Source of the DNA: Prevotella sp.
Lineage (GTDB): Bacteria > Bacteroidota > Bacteroidia > Bacteroidales > Bacteroidaceae
Direction: 5' to 3'
Length of the DNA stretch: 48,821 bases
Assembly: GCA_022788105.1 (NCBI GenBank)
Contig: JALEVZ010000111.1
Coordinates: 1 to 48,821, forward strand
Shown: positions 17,681 through 25,820 of the stretch, one piece after another
Layout: every line of letters begins with the position of its first letter
Position numbering within the stretch: the first letter of the stretch is position 1
Translations under genes and position numbers: made by a program
The notes under the pieces: generated by a model
What the model saw: only the letters and a program-made list of their open reading frames with translations
The model's database searches: none
Told to the model about the DNA's origin: nothing

Positions 17681-19042
17681 ATGAACAACGAAGAACGGTC
17701 GTTCCTGAAATTAGTAATTGATTACTCGCAACGGCACAAGCTTTTTCACGCAAAGGGCCTTTATCTTGTAGCCCTGTCAGGCGGCGCAGACAGCGTCGCC
17801 TTGTTGCGTGTGATGAAAGCAATGGGGATTACGGTGCATGCCATGCACTGTAATTTTCATCTTCGTGGGACGGAGTCAGACCGTGACGAACAGTTCTGCA
17901 AGGACTTGTGCGAGCGTCTCGGCATAGAACTCCACCTCATACATTTCGACACAAAGACCTATTCGGCACTCCACCACGTCAGCATCGAAATGGCGGCACG
18001 AGACCTTCGCTACGCCTATTTCAACCGTCTCGCCAAAGACCTGTCCGCTTGCGGCATATGCGTAGCACACCATCGCGACGATTGCGCAGAAACGGTGTTG
18101 CTCAATCTGTTACGCGGCACAGGTGTACACGGACTTCGTGGCATCATGCCCCGCAACGGCAACATCTTGCGTCCACTATTGTGTGTAGGGCGTAAGGACA
18201 TCGAACAATATCTGACAGCCATCTCACAGGACTACGTGACAGACAGCTCCAATCTTGTCAACGACGTCATGCGCAACAAGATAAGGCTTGACATCATGCC
18301 TCTGCTCGAACAGATTAACCCCACCGCGAAGGAGACAATAGCAAAAAGTGCGGAACACATTGCTGAAGCAACCAAGATTGTAGATGCTTCAACAAGCCAT
18401 TCTATAGACGATATAAGAGTCGCATCGCAAAAGTACGACGTGTATAGCATTGACGGGCTAATGCAGCAACCGTCTTCAGAATACGTATTGTTCACCTTGC
18501 TTGAACGCTTCGGATTCTCTTCACAACAGGTACATCAGATACACGACACTATAAGTCAGAACCGTCTTGCGTGCGGCAAGACATGGTCAAGCGACACACA
18601 CGCCGTACTGCTCGACCGTGGAAACATAGTCGTCAACACGCTGAACAACAAACCGTTCAAGCCCATGCGCATACCAGAAACGGGTACATACATTATAGAT
18701 TCGGCAGAACACAAGATAAAACTCGAAGTTCTGCCATACGAAGGCATGCAGTCTATCAGCAAGGAGGCGTCGTGTGCATGTGTAGATGCAGACAAGGTAG
18801 CGTTTCCTCTTACGCTCCGGTTGTATAGCAACGGCGACAAATTCATTCCATTTGGAATGAGACAGCACAAGCTTGTCAGCGACTATCTCACCGACAAGAA
18901 ACGAAACTTGTTCGACAAACGCGAACAATTGGTATTAACGACCCACAACAACGAGATCGTGTGGGTCGTTAATGAGCGTGTCGACAACAGGTTCCGTGTC
19001 AGCGACAGCACTAACGCTGTGCTAAAAATTGCTCTGCTCTGA
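17681..19042 (+). CDS. tilS: tRNA(Ile)-lysidine synthase
   Basis: A 453-residue ATP pyrophosphatase that converts C34 of tRNA-Ile(CAU) to lysidine so that it reads AUA codons. The PP-loop SGGADS lies at 33-38, with HCNFHLRGTESDRDE, VAHHRDDCAETVLLNLLRG and the MRNKIRLDIMPLL region typical of TilS. The C-terminal domain with LRLYSNGDKFIPFGM and KLVSDYLTDKK is the tRNA-binding part of full-length TilS. The gene is essential in most bacteria. Its last 32 nt overlap the end of kdsB on the opposite strand. Confidence 0.95.
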   Translation: MNNEERSFLKLVIDYSQRHKLFHAKGLYLVALSGGADSVALLRVMKAMGITVHAMHCNFHLRGTESDRDEQFCKDLCERLGIELHLIHFDTKTYSALHHVSIEMAARDLRYAYFNRLAKDLSACGICVAHHRDDCAETVLLNLLRGTGVHGLRGIMPRNGNILRPLLCVGRKDIEQYLTAISQDYVTDSSNLVNDVMRNKIRLDIMPLLEQINPTAKETIAKSAEHIAEATKIVDASTSHSIDDIRVASQKYDVYSIDGLMQQPSSEYVLFTLLERFGFSSQQVHQIHDTISQNRLACGKTWSSDTHAVLLDRGNIVVNTLNNKPFKPMRIPETGTYIIDSAEHKIKLEVLPYEGMQSISKEASCACVDADKVAFPLTLRLYSNGDKFIPFGMRQHKLVSDYLTDKKRNLFDKREQLVLTTHNNEIVWVVNERVDNRFRVSDSTNAVLKIALL

Positions 19043-19754
19043 CAAGGTCATCAGGTGTGTCTATGCCGATGGTCTCTACGTCAGTCAATCCTACTTTTAT
19101 TCTGTAGCCATTCTGCAACCAACGCAGCTGCTCAAGGCTCTCTGCCTTTTCGAGCGACGACATGGGCAACTTGGATATTTCTGCCAGCACATTCTTTCTG
19201 TAAGCATATATTCCTATGTGTTTAAGGAAAGGATAGTGGTCAAGCCAATCACACGTCTCGACGTTTCTCACAAACGGTATGACCGAACGTGAGAAGTACA
19301 TTGCGTAGCCGTTGTTGTCGAGAACGATTTTTGGAGAGTTCTGGTTCATCACAGCCTGCATGTCTGCAAACGGCTTGCCGAGGGTAGCAATCTGTGTGCG
19401 GTCGTCGTCTTTGAAGCAGTCACACACGGTCTTTATCTGGCTCTCCTGAATGAACGGCTCGTCGCCCTGAATATTGACAACGACGTCCCAGTCTCCGCCA
19501 AGTTTCTCCATTGCTTCCTCTATTCTGTCCGTACCGCTCTTATGGTCGGCACGGGTCATAATAGCGCATCCACCAAATGACACCACCGCATCGTAAATGC
19601 GCTCGTCGTCAGTGGCAACATACACTTTGTCAAGCACTCTGTTCGCAATTTCATAAACGCGCTCTACAACGTATTTGCCACCCAACTTTGCCAATGGTTT
19701 TCCTGGAAAGCGCGTGGAGGCATAACGTGCAGGTATTATTCCGATAAATTTCAT
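19011..19754 (-). CDS. kdsB: 3-deoxy-manno-octulosonate cytidylyltransferase (CMP-Kdo synthetase)
   Basis: A 247-residue cytoplasmic enzyme that activates Kdo with CTP for addition to lipid A. The start MKFIGIIPARYASTRFPGKPL is the KdsB nucleotide-binding signature; DVVVNIQGDEPFI and the late GIDTPDDL segment also fit. The frame is open to 19799, but the promoter at 19797-19827 excludes that start and homology begins at the ATG at 19754. The length is normal (about 250). The 3' end overlaps convergent tilS by 32 nt. The gene goes with the lipid A genes at 38355-41682 in making the inner LPS. Confidence 0.95.
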   Translation of the reverse strand: MKFIGIIPARYASTRFPGKPLAKLGGKYVVERVYEIANRVLDKVYVATDDERIYDAVVSFGGCAIMTRADHKSGTDRIEEAMEKLGGDWDVVVNIQGDEPFIQESQIKTVCDCFKDDDRTQIATLGKPFADMQAVMNQNSPKIVLDNNGYAMYFSRSVIPFVRNVETCDWLDHYPFLKHIGIYAYRKNVLAEISKLPMSSLEKAESLEQLRWLQNGYRIKVGLTDVETIGIDTPDDLVRAEQFLAQR

Positions 19755-19796
19755 ATACAGACTTTTTTTTAAAAATGAATCGTTTTGTTTATCATG

Positions 19797-19827
19797 CAAA
19801 ATTAGACAAAAAAAACGAATCTACAAG
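19797..19827 (-). promoter_or_regulatory. Promoter of kdsB
   Basis: On the minus strand: CTTG (19824-19827), a 19-nt spacer, then TAATTTTG (plus CAAAATTA, 19797-19804). It lies over the first codon of the longer frame and so supports the start at 19754. Confidence 0.65.
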
Positions 19828-19893
19828 TTGAAAATCAAAAAAGAGGGCATTGCCAACCGATTTAACACTCACCGTTTTTGCCATCGGGTAGAG

Positions 19894-20080
19894 TTGACAA
19901 AATGATAGTGCCCATTTGGCCTTGTCACTACGGCCCTTTGACGACGTCAGTACGGCCAAATGACAACGTCAAAGGGGCCTAATGGGAACGTCGCGGAGCG
20001 TTTAACATACGTTAAGAATTAACGAAAGAAATCGTCTCGAAAACGTGGCAAAATGTCAGATAAACCGTCGTTTTGCTTAC
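19894..20080 (+). repeat. 187-bp intergenic repeat element, copy B
   Basis: Head TTGACAAAATGATAG (19894-19908), four 22-nt units (19909-19930, 19931-19952, 19953-19974, 19975-19996), dyad TTAAC-N4-GTTAA (20002-20015) and a tail ending TTTTGCTTAC. The inverted repeats here are CCCTTTGACG with CGTCAAAGGG (unit 2 with unit 3/4) and CATTTGGCC with GGCCAAATG (unit 1 with unit 3). It lies upstream of both the kdsB and the MORN promoters. Confidence 0.85.
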
Positions 20081-20229
20081 TTTTTGTCCCAGTGAATTAT
20101 AAGCTAAAACGCCTTTACGACTTTGTTGCCACCTGCCTACGTTTTGTTCCGACAACAAATAGGGGAGCGGTGGGGTGATGCGCTATAGTTTACACATATT
20201 ATTACTATTTCGTCGGAGGCTTTAAAATG

Positions 20230-20310
20230 TTTACACAAAGGTTAGTAAAAGTGCAGATAAACACAAGGTGAACTGTGCAACAGCTTGCATTTGCACTATT
20301 TTTGTGTAAA
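20230..20310. repeat. Imperfect 81-bp palindrome before the MORN promoter
   Basis: Outer arms TTTACACAAA (20230-20239) and TTTGTGTAAA (20301-20310) are exact complements. Inner arms AGTGCA (20250-20255) and TGCACT (20292-20297) also pair. The centre holds a further GTGCAA / TTGCAC dyad competing with them. It may be a large operator or a folded transcript. Confidence 0.55.
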
Positions 20311-20324
20311 AAAAGCAAATTATT

Positions 20325-20355
20325 TTTGCTCTTTCAACGAAATTGGCTAATTTTG
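20325..20355 (+). promoter_or_regulatory. Promoter of the MORN-repeat gene
   Basis: TTTG (20325-20328), a 19-nt spacer, TAATTTTG (20348-20355): a full -33/-7 match, about 58 nt before the ATG. Two further TATTTTTG sequences (20297-20304, 20321-20328) overlap the palindrome and the -33 box. Confidence 0.7.
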
Positions 20356-20413
20356 AAAATCAAACGACGAAACGTCATTTCTATACAAAACTAATTACGG
20401 AAAAGTTGAAATC

Positions 20414-21535
20414 ATGTTGAAATCCAATATAAAACTATTAAATATTATAATTGCCTTGATGCCCTCATTTGCATATGCACAGAAGATAACGCTCGGCGCA
20501 TGTGAGACGAGAGACGGAGGCGCCTACAGAGGAGAGATGCAGGCAGGAAAGCCCCACGGCAAAGGCTTGGCACGATACCAGAACGGCGACACCTACGAAG
20601 GGCAGTACGTCAAAGGCAAAAGACAGGGACACGGAATCTATTCCTTCTCCGACGGAGAGAAATATGACGGCGAATGGTTCCAGGACCAGCAGCACGGCCA
20701 CGGCACATACTACTTCATGAACAACAACAAGTATGTGGGTCTGTGGTTTAGGGATTACCAACAAGGCCACGGCATCATGTACTATTACAATGGTGACAAG
20801 TATGAAGGCAACTGGGACCAAGACAAGAGAAGCGGAAGAGGAAAATACACGTTTGCAGGCGGTGCCTACTACGACGGCATGTGGTTGGGCGATAAAAAAA
20901 ACGGCAAGGGTGTATATGTATGGGGCGACGGCACCACCTACGATGGTATGTGGAAAGACAATATGCGCTCAGGAAAGGGCACTAACCGATATGCTGACGG
21001 CGACGTGTATGTGGGGGACTGGCTCAACGACGAGCAGAACGGCAAGGGCATATACAAGTTCCAGAACGGCGACGTCTATGAGGGCGACTACGTTCAAGGA
21101 GAGCGCACGGGAGAAGGAATATTCCGCTACGTAAACGGCGATAAATATACAGGACATTTCAGCGAGGGCTCGCTGAACGGCACTGGAACCTACAGTTGGA
21201 AAAACGGCGACGTGTATATGGGTGAGTGGAAGAACGACCTGCAAGACGGCAAGGGCAAGTTGACGAAGAAAAACGGCGATGTCTTTGACGGCACTTTCAA
21301 GAAGGGTAAGCCCGACGGCATGGTGATTGTCCATTTTTCTGACGGCAGCAAATACAAAGGAACATATAAAAACGGAAAGCGTGAGGGTTCTGCGATAGAA
21401 GTTACGAAGGACGGCACACGCTTTGAAGGGACCTATGTTAACGACAGACGCGACGGAAAATTCATTGAGAAAAACCGCGACGGACAGATCGTGAAAAAGG
21501 GACGCTACGAAAACGGACGCCGCTATGAAGAATGA
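20414..21535 (+). CDS. Exported MORN-repeat protein
   Basis: A 373-residue protein made of a signal peptide (about 1-22, IIIALMPSFAYA), a short lead and 14 MORN repeats of exactly 23 residues each, then a short tail. Each repeat follows the pattern (K/V/T)Y(x)G(x)(W/Y)...G(K/H)G...NGD, for example KYEGNWDQDKRSGRGKYTF. Repeats 12-14 are more diverged and more basic. MORN repeats form an extended beta-hairpin stack; proposed roles include binding of lipids or proteins, but none is proven for the bacterial secreted forms. The gene has its own promoter and lies 87 nt before glgB on the same strand, so co-transcription is possible though I see no functional link. Confidence 0.9.
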   Translation: MLKSNIKLLNIIIALMPSFAYAQKITLGACETRDGGAYRGEMQAGKPHGKGLARYQNGDTYEGQYVKGKRQGHGIYSFSDGEKYDGEWFQDQQHGHGTYYFMNNNKYVGLWFRDYQQGHGIMYYYNGDKYEGNWDQDKRSGRGKYTFAGGAYYDGMWLGDKKNGKGVYVWGDGTTYDGMWKDNMRSGKGTNRYADGDVYVGDWLNDEQNGKGIYKFQNGDVYEGDYVQGERTGEGIFRYVNGDKYTGHFSEGSLNGTGTYSWKNGDVYMGEWKNDLQDGKGKLTKKNGDVFDGTFKKGKPDGMVIVHFSDGSKYKGTYKNGKREGSAIEVTKDGTRFEGTYVNDRRDGKFIEKNRDGQIVKKGRYENGRRYEE

Positions 21536-21622
21536 TGACTTCTTCGGCAGCAGACAATGAGGTTGACATCGAACGCAACACACGCAAGTAACACATAAAT
21601 TACCAATTATAATTATAACTCT

Positions 21623-23665
21623 ATGAAATCTGACAAAGGGAAAAAGACATATCGTTTCAAGCACATTGGCATTGTGCGAAACGACGAATATTTGGCTCCA
21701 TTTGAAGAGGCTATAAAAGGTCGACACGACCACGCTCTGTGGAAGTTGAAATGTCTGACCAACGATGGCAAGACGAAACTGAGCGATTTTGCCAACGGAC
21801 ACAAATACTATGGCCTGCAGAAAAAGACCCGCGGATGGGTATTTAGAGAATGGGCTCCAAACGCGACACGTATCTTTCTTGTTGGCGACTTCAGCAACTG
21901 GAAGGAAAGCGAGAAGTACGAAGCCCACCGCATAGAGGGTACTGGCGATTGGGAACTGAAACTCAGCGAGAAAGCTGTAAAGCACGGCGACCTGTACAAG
22001 ATGCACGTGTACTGGGACGGCGGACATGGTGAGCGCATACCAGCATGGGCAACACGCGTTGTACAGGACGAACAGACAAAGATATTTTCCGCACAGGTGT
22101 GGAATCCGGCGGAGCCGTACAAATGGGAGAAGACTAAGTTTGCCACTCCCAGAAAGCCTCTTCTTATATATGAATGTCACGTAGGCATGTCGCAAGATGC
22201 CGAGAAAGTGGGCACTTACGACGAGTTCCGTCTCAACGTTTTGCCAAGAATCATAAAGGATGGATATAACTGCATCCAAATCATGGCTATACAGGAGCAT
22301 CCGTACTATGGCTCTTTTGGCTACCACGTGAGCAGTTTCTTCGCTCCGTCAAGCCGATTCGGAACACCGGAACAGCTTAAAAAGCTCATAGACACGGCTC
22401 ACAAGCACGGCGTAGCGGTCATTATGGACATCGTACACAGCCATGCCGTGAAGAACGAAATAGAGGGATTGGGCAACCTTGCAGGCGACCCGAACCAGTA
22501 TTTCTATCCTGGCGACAGACACGAACATCCAGCTTGGGACAGCCTCTGCTTCGACTATGGCAAGAACGAGGTAATCCATTTCTTGCTCTCCAATTGCAAA
22601 TATTGGCAAGAAGAGTTCCACTTCGATGGCTTCCGATTCGATGGTGTCACCTCCATGCTGTATTACAGCCACGGACTCGGCGAGGCGTTCTGCGGTTATC
22701 AAGACTACTTTAATGGTCACCAGGATGACAATGCAATATGCTATCTTACACTCGCCAACCTACTTATACATGAGGTTAACCCCAAGGCTATAACCATTGC
22801 AGAGGAGGTTAGTGGCATGCCGGGACTGGCAGCCAAGTTTACTGACGGCGGCTATGGCTTCGACTATAGAATGGCAATGAACATACCGGACTACTGGATA
22901 AAGACCATCAAGGAACAGCCGGACGAGCATTGGAAGCCGAGCAGCATACTGTGGGAGGTGACGAACAGACGCAAAGATGAGAAGACTATCAGCTATTGCG
23001 AGAGCCACGACCAAGCACTGGTGGGCGACAAGACGCTTATCTTCAGACTGATAGACTCTGACATGTACTGGCACTTCCGCCACGGCGACGAGACGGCACG
23101 CGTCAACAGAGGCATCGCGCTGCACAAGATGATTCGCCTTGTGACTGCATCGACCATCAACGGCGGCTATCTGAACTTCATGGGTAATGAGTTCGGCCAT
23201 CCGGAATGGATTGATTTTCCACGCGAAGGCAACGGTTGGAGTTACAAATACGCTCGCAGGCAGTGGAATCTTGTAGACAACAAAGAGCTTGACTATCACT
23301 TCCTTGGTGACTTTGACCATGACATGATTTCCGTGATTAAGAGCGAAAAGAATCTGCAACAGACACCTGTGCAGGAGATATGGCACAACGATGGCGACCA
23401 GATTCTTGCCTATATGCGCGGCGATTTGATATTCGTCTTCAACTTCAATCCTACCAAGTCGTTTACTGACTACGGCTTCTTGGTACCGATAGGAGCCTAC
23501 GATGTTGTGCTGAATACAGACTCGACAAAGTATGGAGGCAACGGATTTGCAGACGATTCCATAACGCATCTCACCAATTACGACCCATTATACATGGCTG
23601 ACAGAAAGGAATGGCTGAAACTTTACATTCCGGCAAGAACGGCAGTCGTGTTAAAGAAAAACTAA
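21623..23665 (+). CDS. glgB: 1,4-alpha-glucan (glycogen) branching enzyme, eukaryote-type GH13_8
   Basis: A 680-residue enzyme that makes alpha-1,6 branches in glycogen. A CBM48 domain (about 60-165, RGWVFREWAPNATRIFLVGDF) precedes the GH13 barrel. Catalytic residues are visible: nucleophile Asp340 in DGFRFDGVTSMLY, acid/base Glu394 in TIAEEVSGMPG, and Asp463 in SYCESHDQALVGDKT. These motifs are those of eukaryotic branching enzymes (GBE1-like) and their bacterial relatives (GH13 subfamily 8), not of E. coli-type GlgB (subfamily 9). The length also fits the eukaryotic type (about 700). No glgA or glgC is in the window. The next gene starts 4 nt after the stop. Confidence 0.93.
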   Translation: MKSDKGKKTYRFKHIGIVRNDEYLAPFEEAIKGRHDHALWKLKCLTNDGKTKLSDFANGHKYYGLQKKTRGWVFREWAPNATRIFLVGDFSNWKESEKYEAHRIEGTGDWELKLSEKAVKHGDLYKMHVYWDGGHGERIPAWATRVVQDEQTKIFSAQVWNPAEPYKWEKTKFATPRKPLLIYECHVGMSQDAEKVGTYDEFRLNVLPRIIKDGYNCIQIMAIQEHPYYGSFGYHVSSFFAPSSRFGTPEQLKKLIDTAHKHGVAVIMDIVHSHAVKNEIEGLGNLAGDPNQYFYPGDRHEHPAWDSLCFDYGKNEVIHFLLSNCKYWQEEFHFDGFRFDGVTSMLYYSHGLGEAFCGYQDYFNGHQDDNAICYLTLANLLIHEVNPKAITIAEEVSGMPGLAAKFTDGGYGFDYRMAMNIPDYWIKTIKEQPDEHWKPSSILWEVTNRRKDEKTISYCESHDQALVGDKTLIFRLIDSDMYWHFRHGDETARVNRGIALHKMIRLVTASTINGGYLNFMGNEFGHPEWIDFPREGNGWSYKYARRQWNLVDNKELDYHFLGDFDHDMISVIKSEKNLQQTPVQEIWHNDGDQILAYMRGDLIFVFNFNPTKSFTDYGFLVPIGAYDVVLNTDSTKYGGNGFADDSITHLTNYDPLYMADRKEWLKLYIPARTAVVLKKN

Positions 23666-23669
23666 AAGA

Positions 23670-24812
23670 ATGGTTTTTATAAATCAAAGTGAAAAGTATG
23701 TGCGCACCATGTGCGCCATACTTTTTTCTGTTTTCTGTTTTTTGTACCTGTATTTCTTTCAGGCAGACCTAATGGCACTTACCCAACATGTTCTCTCTGA
23801 AGGACAGACGACTTATGACAAGACGCCTGGAGCGATTATCGTAACATGCGTTTTAATGTTGCTACAGGTATTCTTCTCGCGGGCAATGCAGTTGACAAGC
23901 GTTTTCTACGCCCTTACTTACGTACCGTCTTTCATCTCTTTGATGGCACTGACAGGCATCAGAGCAAACGGCGGCAGCTACGATTTCGGGGCATGGGGAT
24001 ATGCATTGCCAATATCATTGCTGCTTTGCATCGCCTGCATACCATTCTCACGCAAGCGCTATAAGAACATAATGCTGCATCAAATCAAGACTTCTACAAC
24101 GGTCTTGGTGAACGTTTCGTTCTTCCTGTTGATGTTTTTGCTGACCTGTTCGCTCTCTGACAGTTCTACAAAACTGCACAAACAGCTTAAAGCCGAGAGG
24201 CTTTTGATGAGCGAAGACTATGACAATGCGATTGAAACCGTTCGTTCTTACGACCGACCGGACAATGTTTTGACCGCCATTGGAGCTTATGCTCTATCTC
24301 AAAAGGGCTTGTTGGCAGACAAACTGTTCACACTTCCGTTAGCCGCAGGAGCCGAATCGCTGTTGCCAGCGCGCAACTCCATGACCATGTTCCCGTCTAA
24401 CAGAATATTCAACTATGTCGGTGTATGCACCAAGCAGGACATGTCTACAAGTAAATACATAGACTATGTGTACCGCAAGAACTTGGGTAAAAAGCCCTTT
24501 GGCGACTATTACTTGTGTTCGTTGCTTATGGACAAGAAACTCGACAAGTTCGTTTCAAGTGTTACAAAATACTATAACTTGAATAATCCGCTTCCTACAC
24601 ACTATCGCGAGGCACTGCTTTTGTACACCCATCTACGCTCAAACCCGAAGATAATATACCAAAACAGCGTCATGGAAGCAGACTTTCAAGACTTCCAATC
24701 GCTTGAAGACAAATACAAAAACACTACAGAGCGCCGCAATATGTTATGCGACGTTTATGGCAACACTTACTGGTTTTACTACTTCTACATAAAACCAGGC
24801 AACGGCATCTAA
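23670..24812 (+). CDS. Membrane protein of unknown function (possibly DUF6057-like)
   Basis: A 380-residue protein with five probable membrane segments at about 11-30, 54-70, 73-94, 108-126 and 143-161, then a soluble C-terminal half of about 215 residues. That half looks helical and holds TPR-like spacing (KAERLLMSEDYDNAIETVRSY, then TAIGAYALSQKGLLADKLF). It recalls the Bacteroidetes DUF6057 membrane proteins, which are usually longer; this is recall, not a search. It starts 4 nt after glgB, so the two are almost surely co-transcribed. The stop overlaps the end of the convergent zinc-ribbon gene by 4 nt. Confidence 0.7.
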   Translation: MVFINQSEKYVRTMCAILFSVFCFLYLYFFQADLMALTQHVLSEGQTTYDKTPGAIIVTCVLMLLQVFFSRAMQLTSVFYALTYVPSFISLMALTGIRANGGSYDFGAWGYALPISLLLCIACIPFSRKRYKNIMLHQIKTSTTVLVNVSFFLLMFLLTCSLSDSSTKLHKQLKAERLLMSEDYDNAIETVRSYDRPDNVLTAIGAYALSQKGLLADKLFTLPLAAGAESLLPARNSMTMFPSNRIFNYVGVCTKQDMSTSKYIDYVYRKNLGKKPFGDYYLCSLLMDKKLDKFVSSVTKYYNLNNPLPTHYREALLLYTHLRSNPKIIYQNSVMEADFQDFQSLEDKYKNTTERRNMLCDVYGNTYWFYYFYIKPGNGI

Positions 24813-25819
24813 GCATTGATTGCGCCACAATGGGGACATTTCCCCTTTCGGCGCAATTTACTTCCGCAGTTGCCGCACGTGTAAAGACAAGTACGCGCCA
24901 CCTTTTTATACTGACGGAACGAATAGACTACATACACAACAAGCAGGACATAGCCAACATAATAGAGCGTGGCAATGCTGAAAATGATGTAGTTTGCGGC
25001 ACAGATAGCAGCCGTTCCGCACAGATACAGCACCGCTTGTGAAAACGGCAGCTGCCTTTTCACGTCGTCAACCATTGCTAACGACAGAATCAACATGCCC
25101 CATACCGCCGACACAAATATGCCCAAGACGACAGGAAGCGAGAACGGATTGAGTGACGGATGGAAGTAGAAGTGACGCCATTCGCCTGGCGCGAACATCT
25201 GAATGCTTGAGTAAAACGTCGCCGCCACTGCCACAGCGATTGCGAGAAGGGTAGGGTAGACAGAGTCGATGTCGTTGAAATGAACGATATAAGCCCTTTT
25301 TCTGAGCATGATGCGCAACGAATAGCCTATGGAAATGACGCCTATGATAAGCAGAAAGACCAGCAAATGGGTGTCGGAAAAGGTGCTTATAAACTGCGAA
25401 ATAGGGTCGTTGGGCATTACACTCTTTAATAGCGCCCCTTCATGTATCCATCCGAAAGTGTCTTGGTCGCGTGCCAACTGCACCCAAACGGAGTCTATGC
25501 TGTCATTAGGCAATATCCTTATGTCCGCTACAACGAGATGATTGTTCTTATGAACAAATACAGTGTCTGTGAGCATGTGGTTCAGTATTTCTTCCGGTTG
25601 CTGTCGAATTATAGGCATAGAGTCTGCCTTTACAACAAAGTTATAGTTGCGTGAGTAGCAGCGTATGTGCTTGTTATCAGCGACACTGCTACTTGTGTTT
25701 CGTTTTGACGAACCTACAGCAGACGGCTTTTGGTTGTAGCAGCCAGCAAAAGCAGCCACAATTGTCGTGAGCAACAATATTCGTTGCAACCTAAACAATA
25801 TGGAAGAAATACGTCTCAT
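24809..25819 (-). CDS. Membrane lipoprotein with SH3-like region and C-terminal zinc ribbon
   Basis: A 336-residue protein with an odd order of parts. A lipobox-like AFAGC (Cys27) ends the N-terminal hydrophobic stretch. Residues about 55-140 look like an SH3-type extracytoplasmic domain (VVKADSMPIIRQQP, then DTFGWIHEGALL). Five probable membrane segments follow (about 151-173, 189-207, 226-248, 260-282, 284-302). The end is a CxxC-x9-CxxC zinc ribbon (Cys315, 318, 328, 331; CGNCGSKL and CPHCGAINA), which would be cytoplasmic if the SH3 part is outside. No function is known to me. Its ATG is 1 nt after the stop of the U32 gene, so the two form an operon. Confidence 0.75.
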   Translation of the reverse strand: MRRISSILFRLQRILLLTTIVAAFAGCYNQKPSAVGSSKRNTSSSVADNKHIRCYSRNYNFVVKADSMPIIRQQPEEILNHMLTDTVFVHKNNHLVVADIRILPNDSIDSVWVQLARDQDTFGWIHEGALLKSVMPNDPISQFISTFSDTHLLVFLLIIGVISIGYSLRIMLRKRAYIVHFNDIDSVYPTLLAIAVAVAATFYSSIQMFAPGEWRHFYFHPSLNPFSLPVVLGIFVSAVWGMLILSLAMVDDVKRQLPFSQAVLYLCGTAAICAANYIIFSIATLYYVGYVLLVVYVVYSFRQYKKVARTCLYTCGNCGSKLRRKGKCPHCGAINA

Positions 25820-25820
25820 A

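Larger units (their letters stand above)
19755..20413. other. 659-nt divergent intergenic region kdsB / MORN gene
   Basis: From left to right it holds the kdsB promoter (19797-19827), repeat element B (19894-20080), a stretch of about 150 nt where I see only a small TTTGTT-AACAAA hairpin, an imperfect palindrome (20230-20310) and the MORN promoter (20325-20355). No credible gene. Confidence 0.7.

Noticed and set aside
20178..20225. 15-residue ORF (MRYSLHILLLFRRRL) before the MORN gene
   Set aside because: Too short to judge; it lies before the inferred promoter of the MORN gene, so it cannot be its leader peptide.
20969..22327. 452-codon open frame on the minus strand across the MORN and glgB genes
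   Set aside because: It is antisense to two well-supported genes, has no domain likeness, and its composition follows the repeat structure of the MORN gene.
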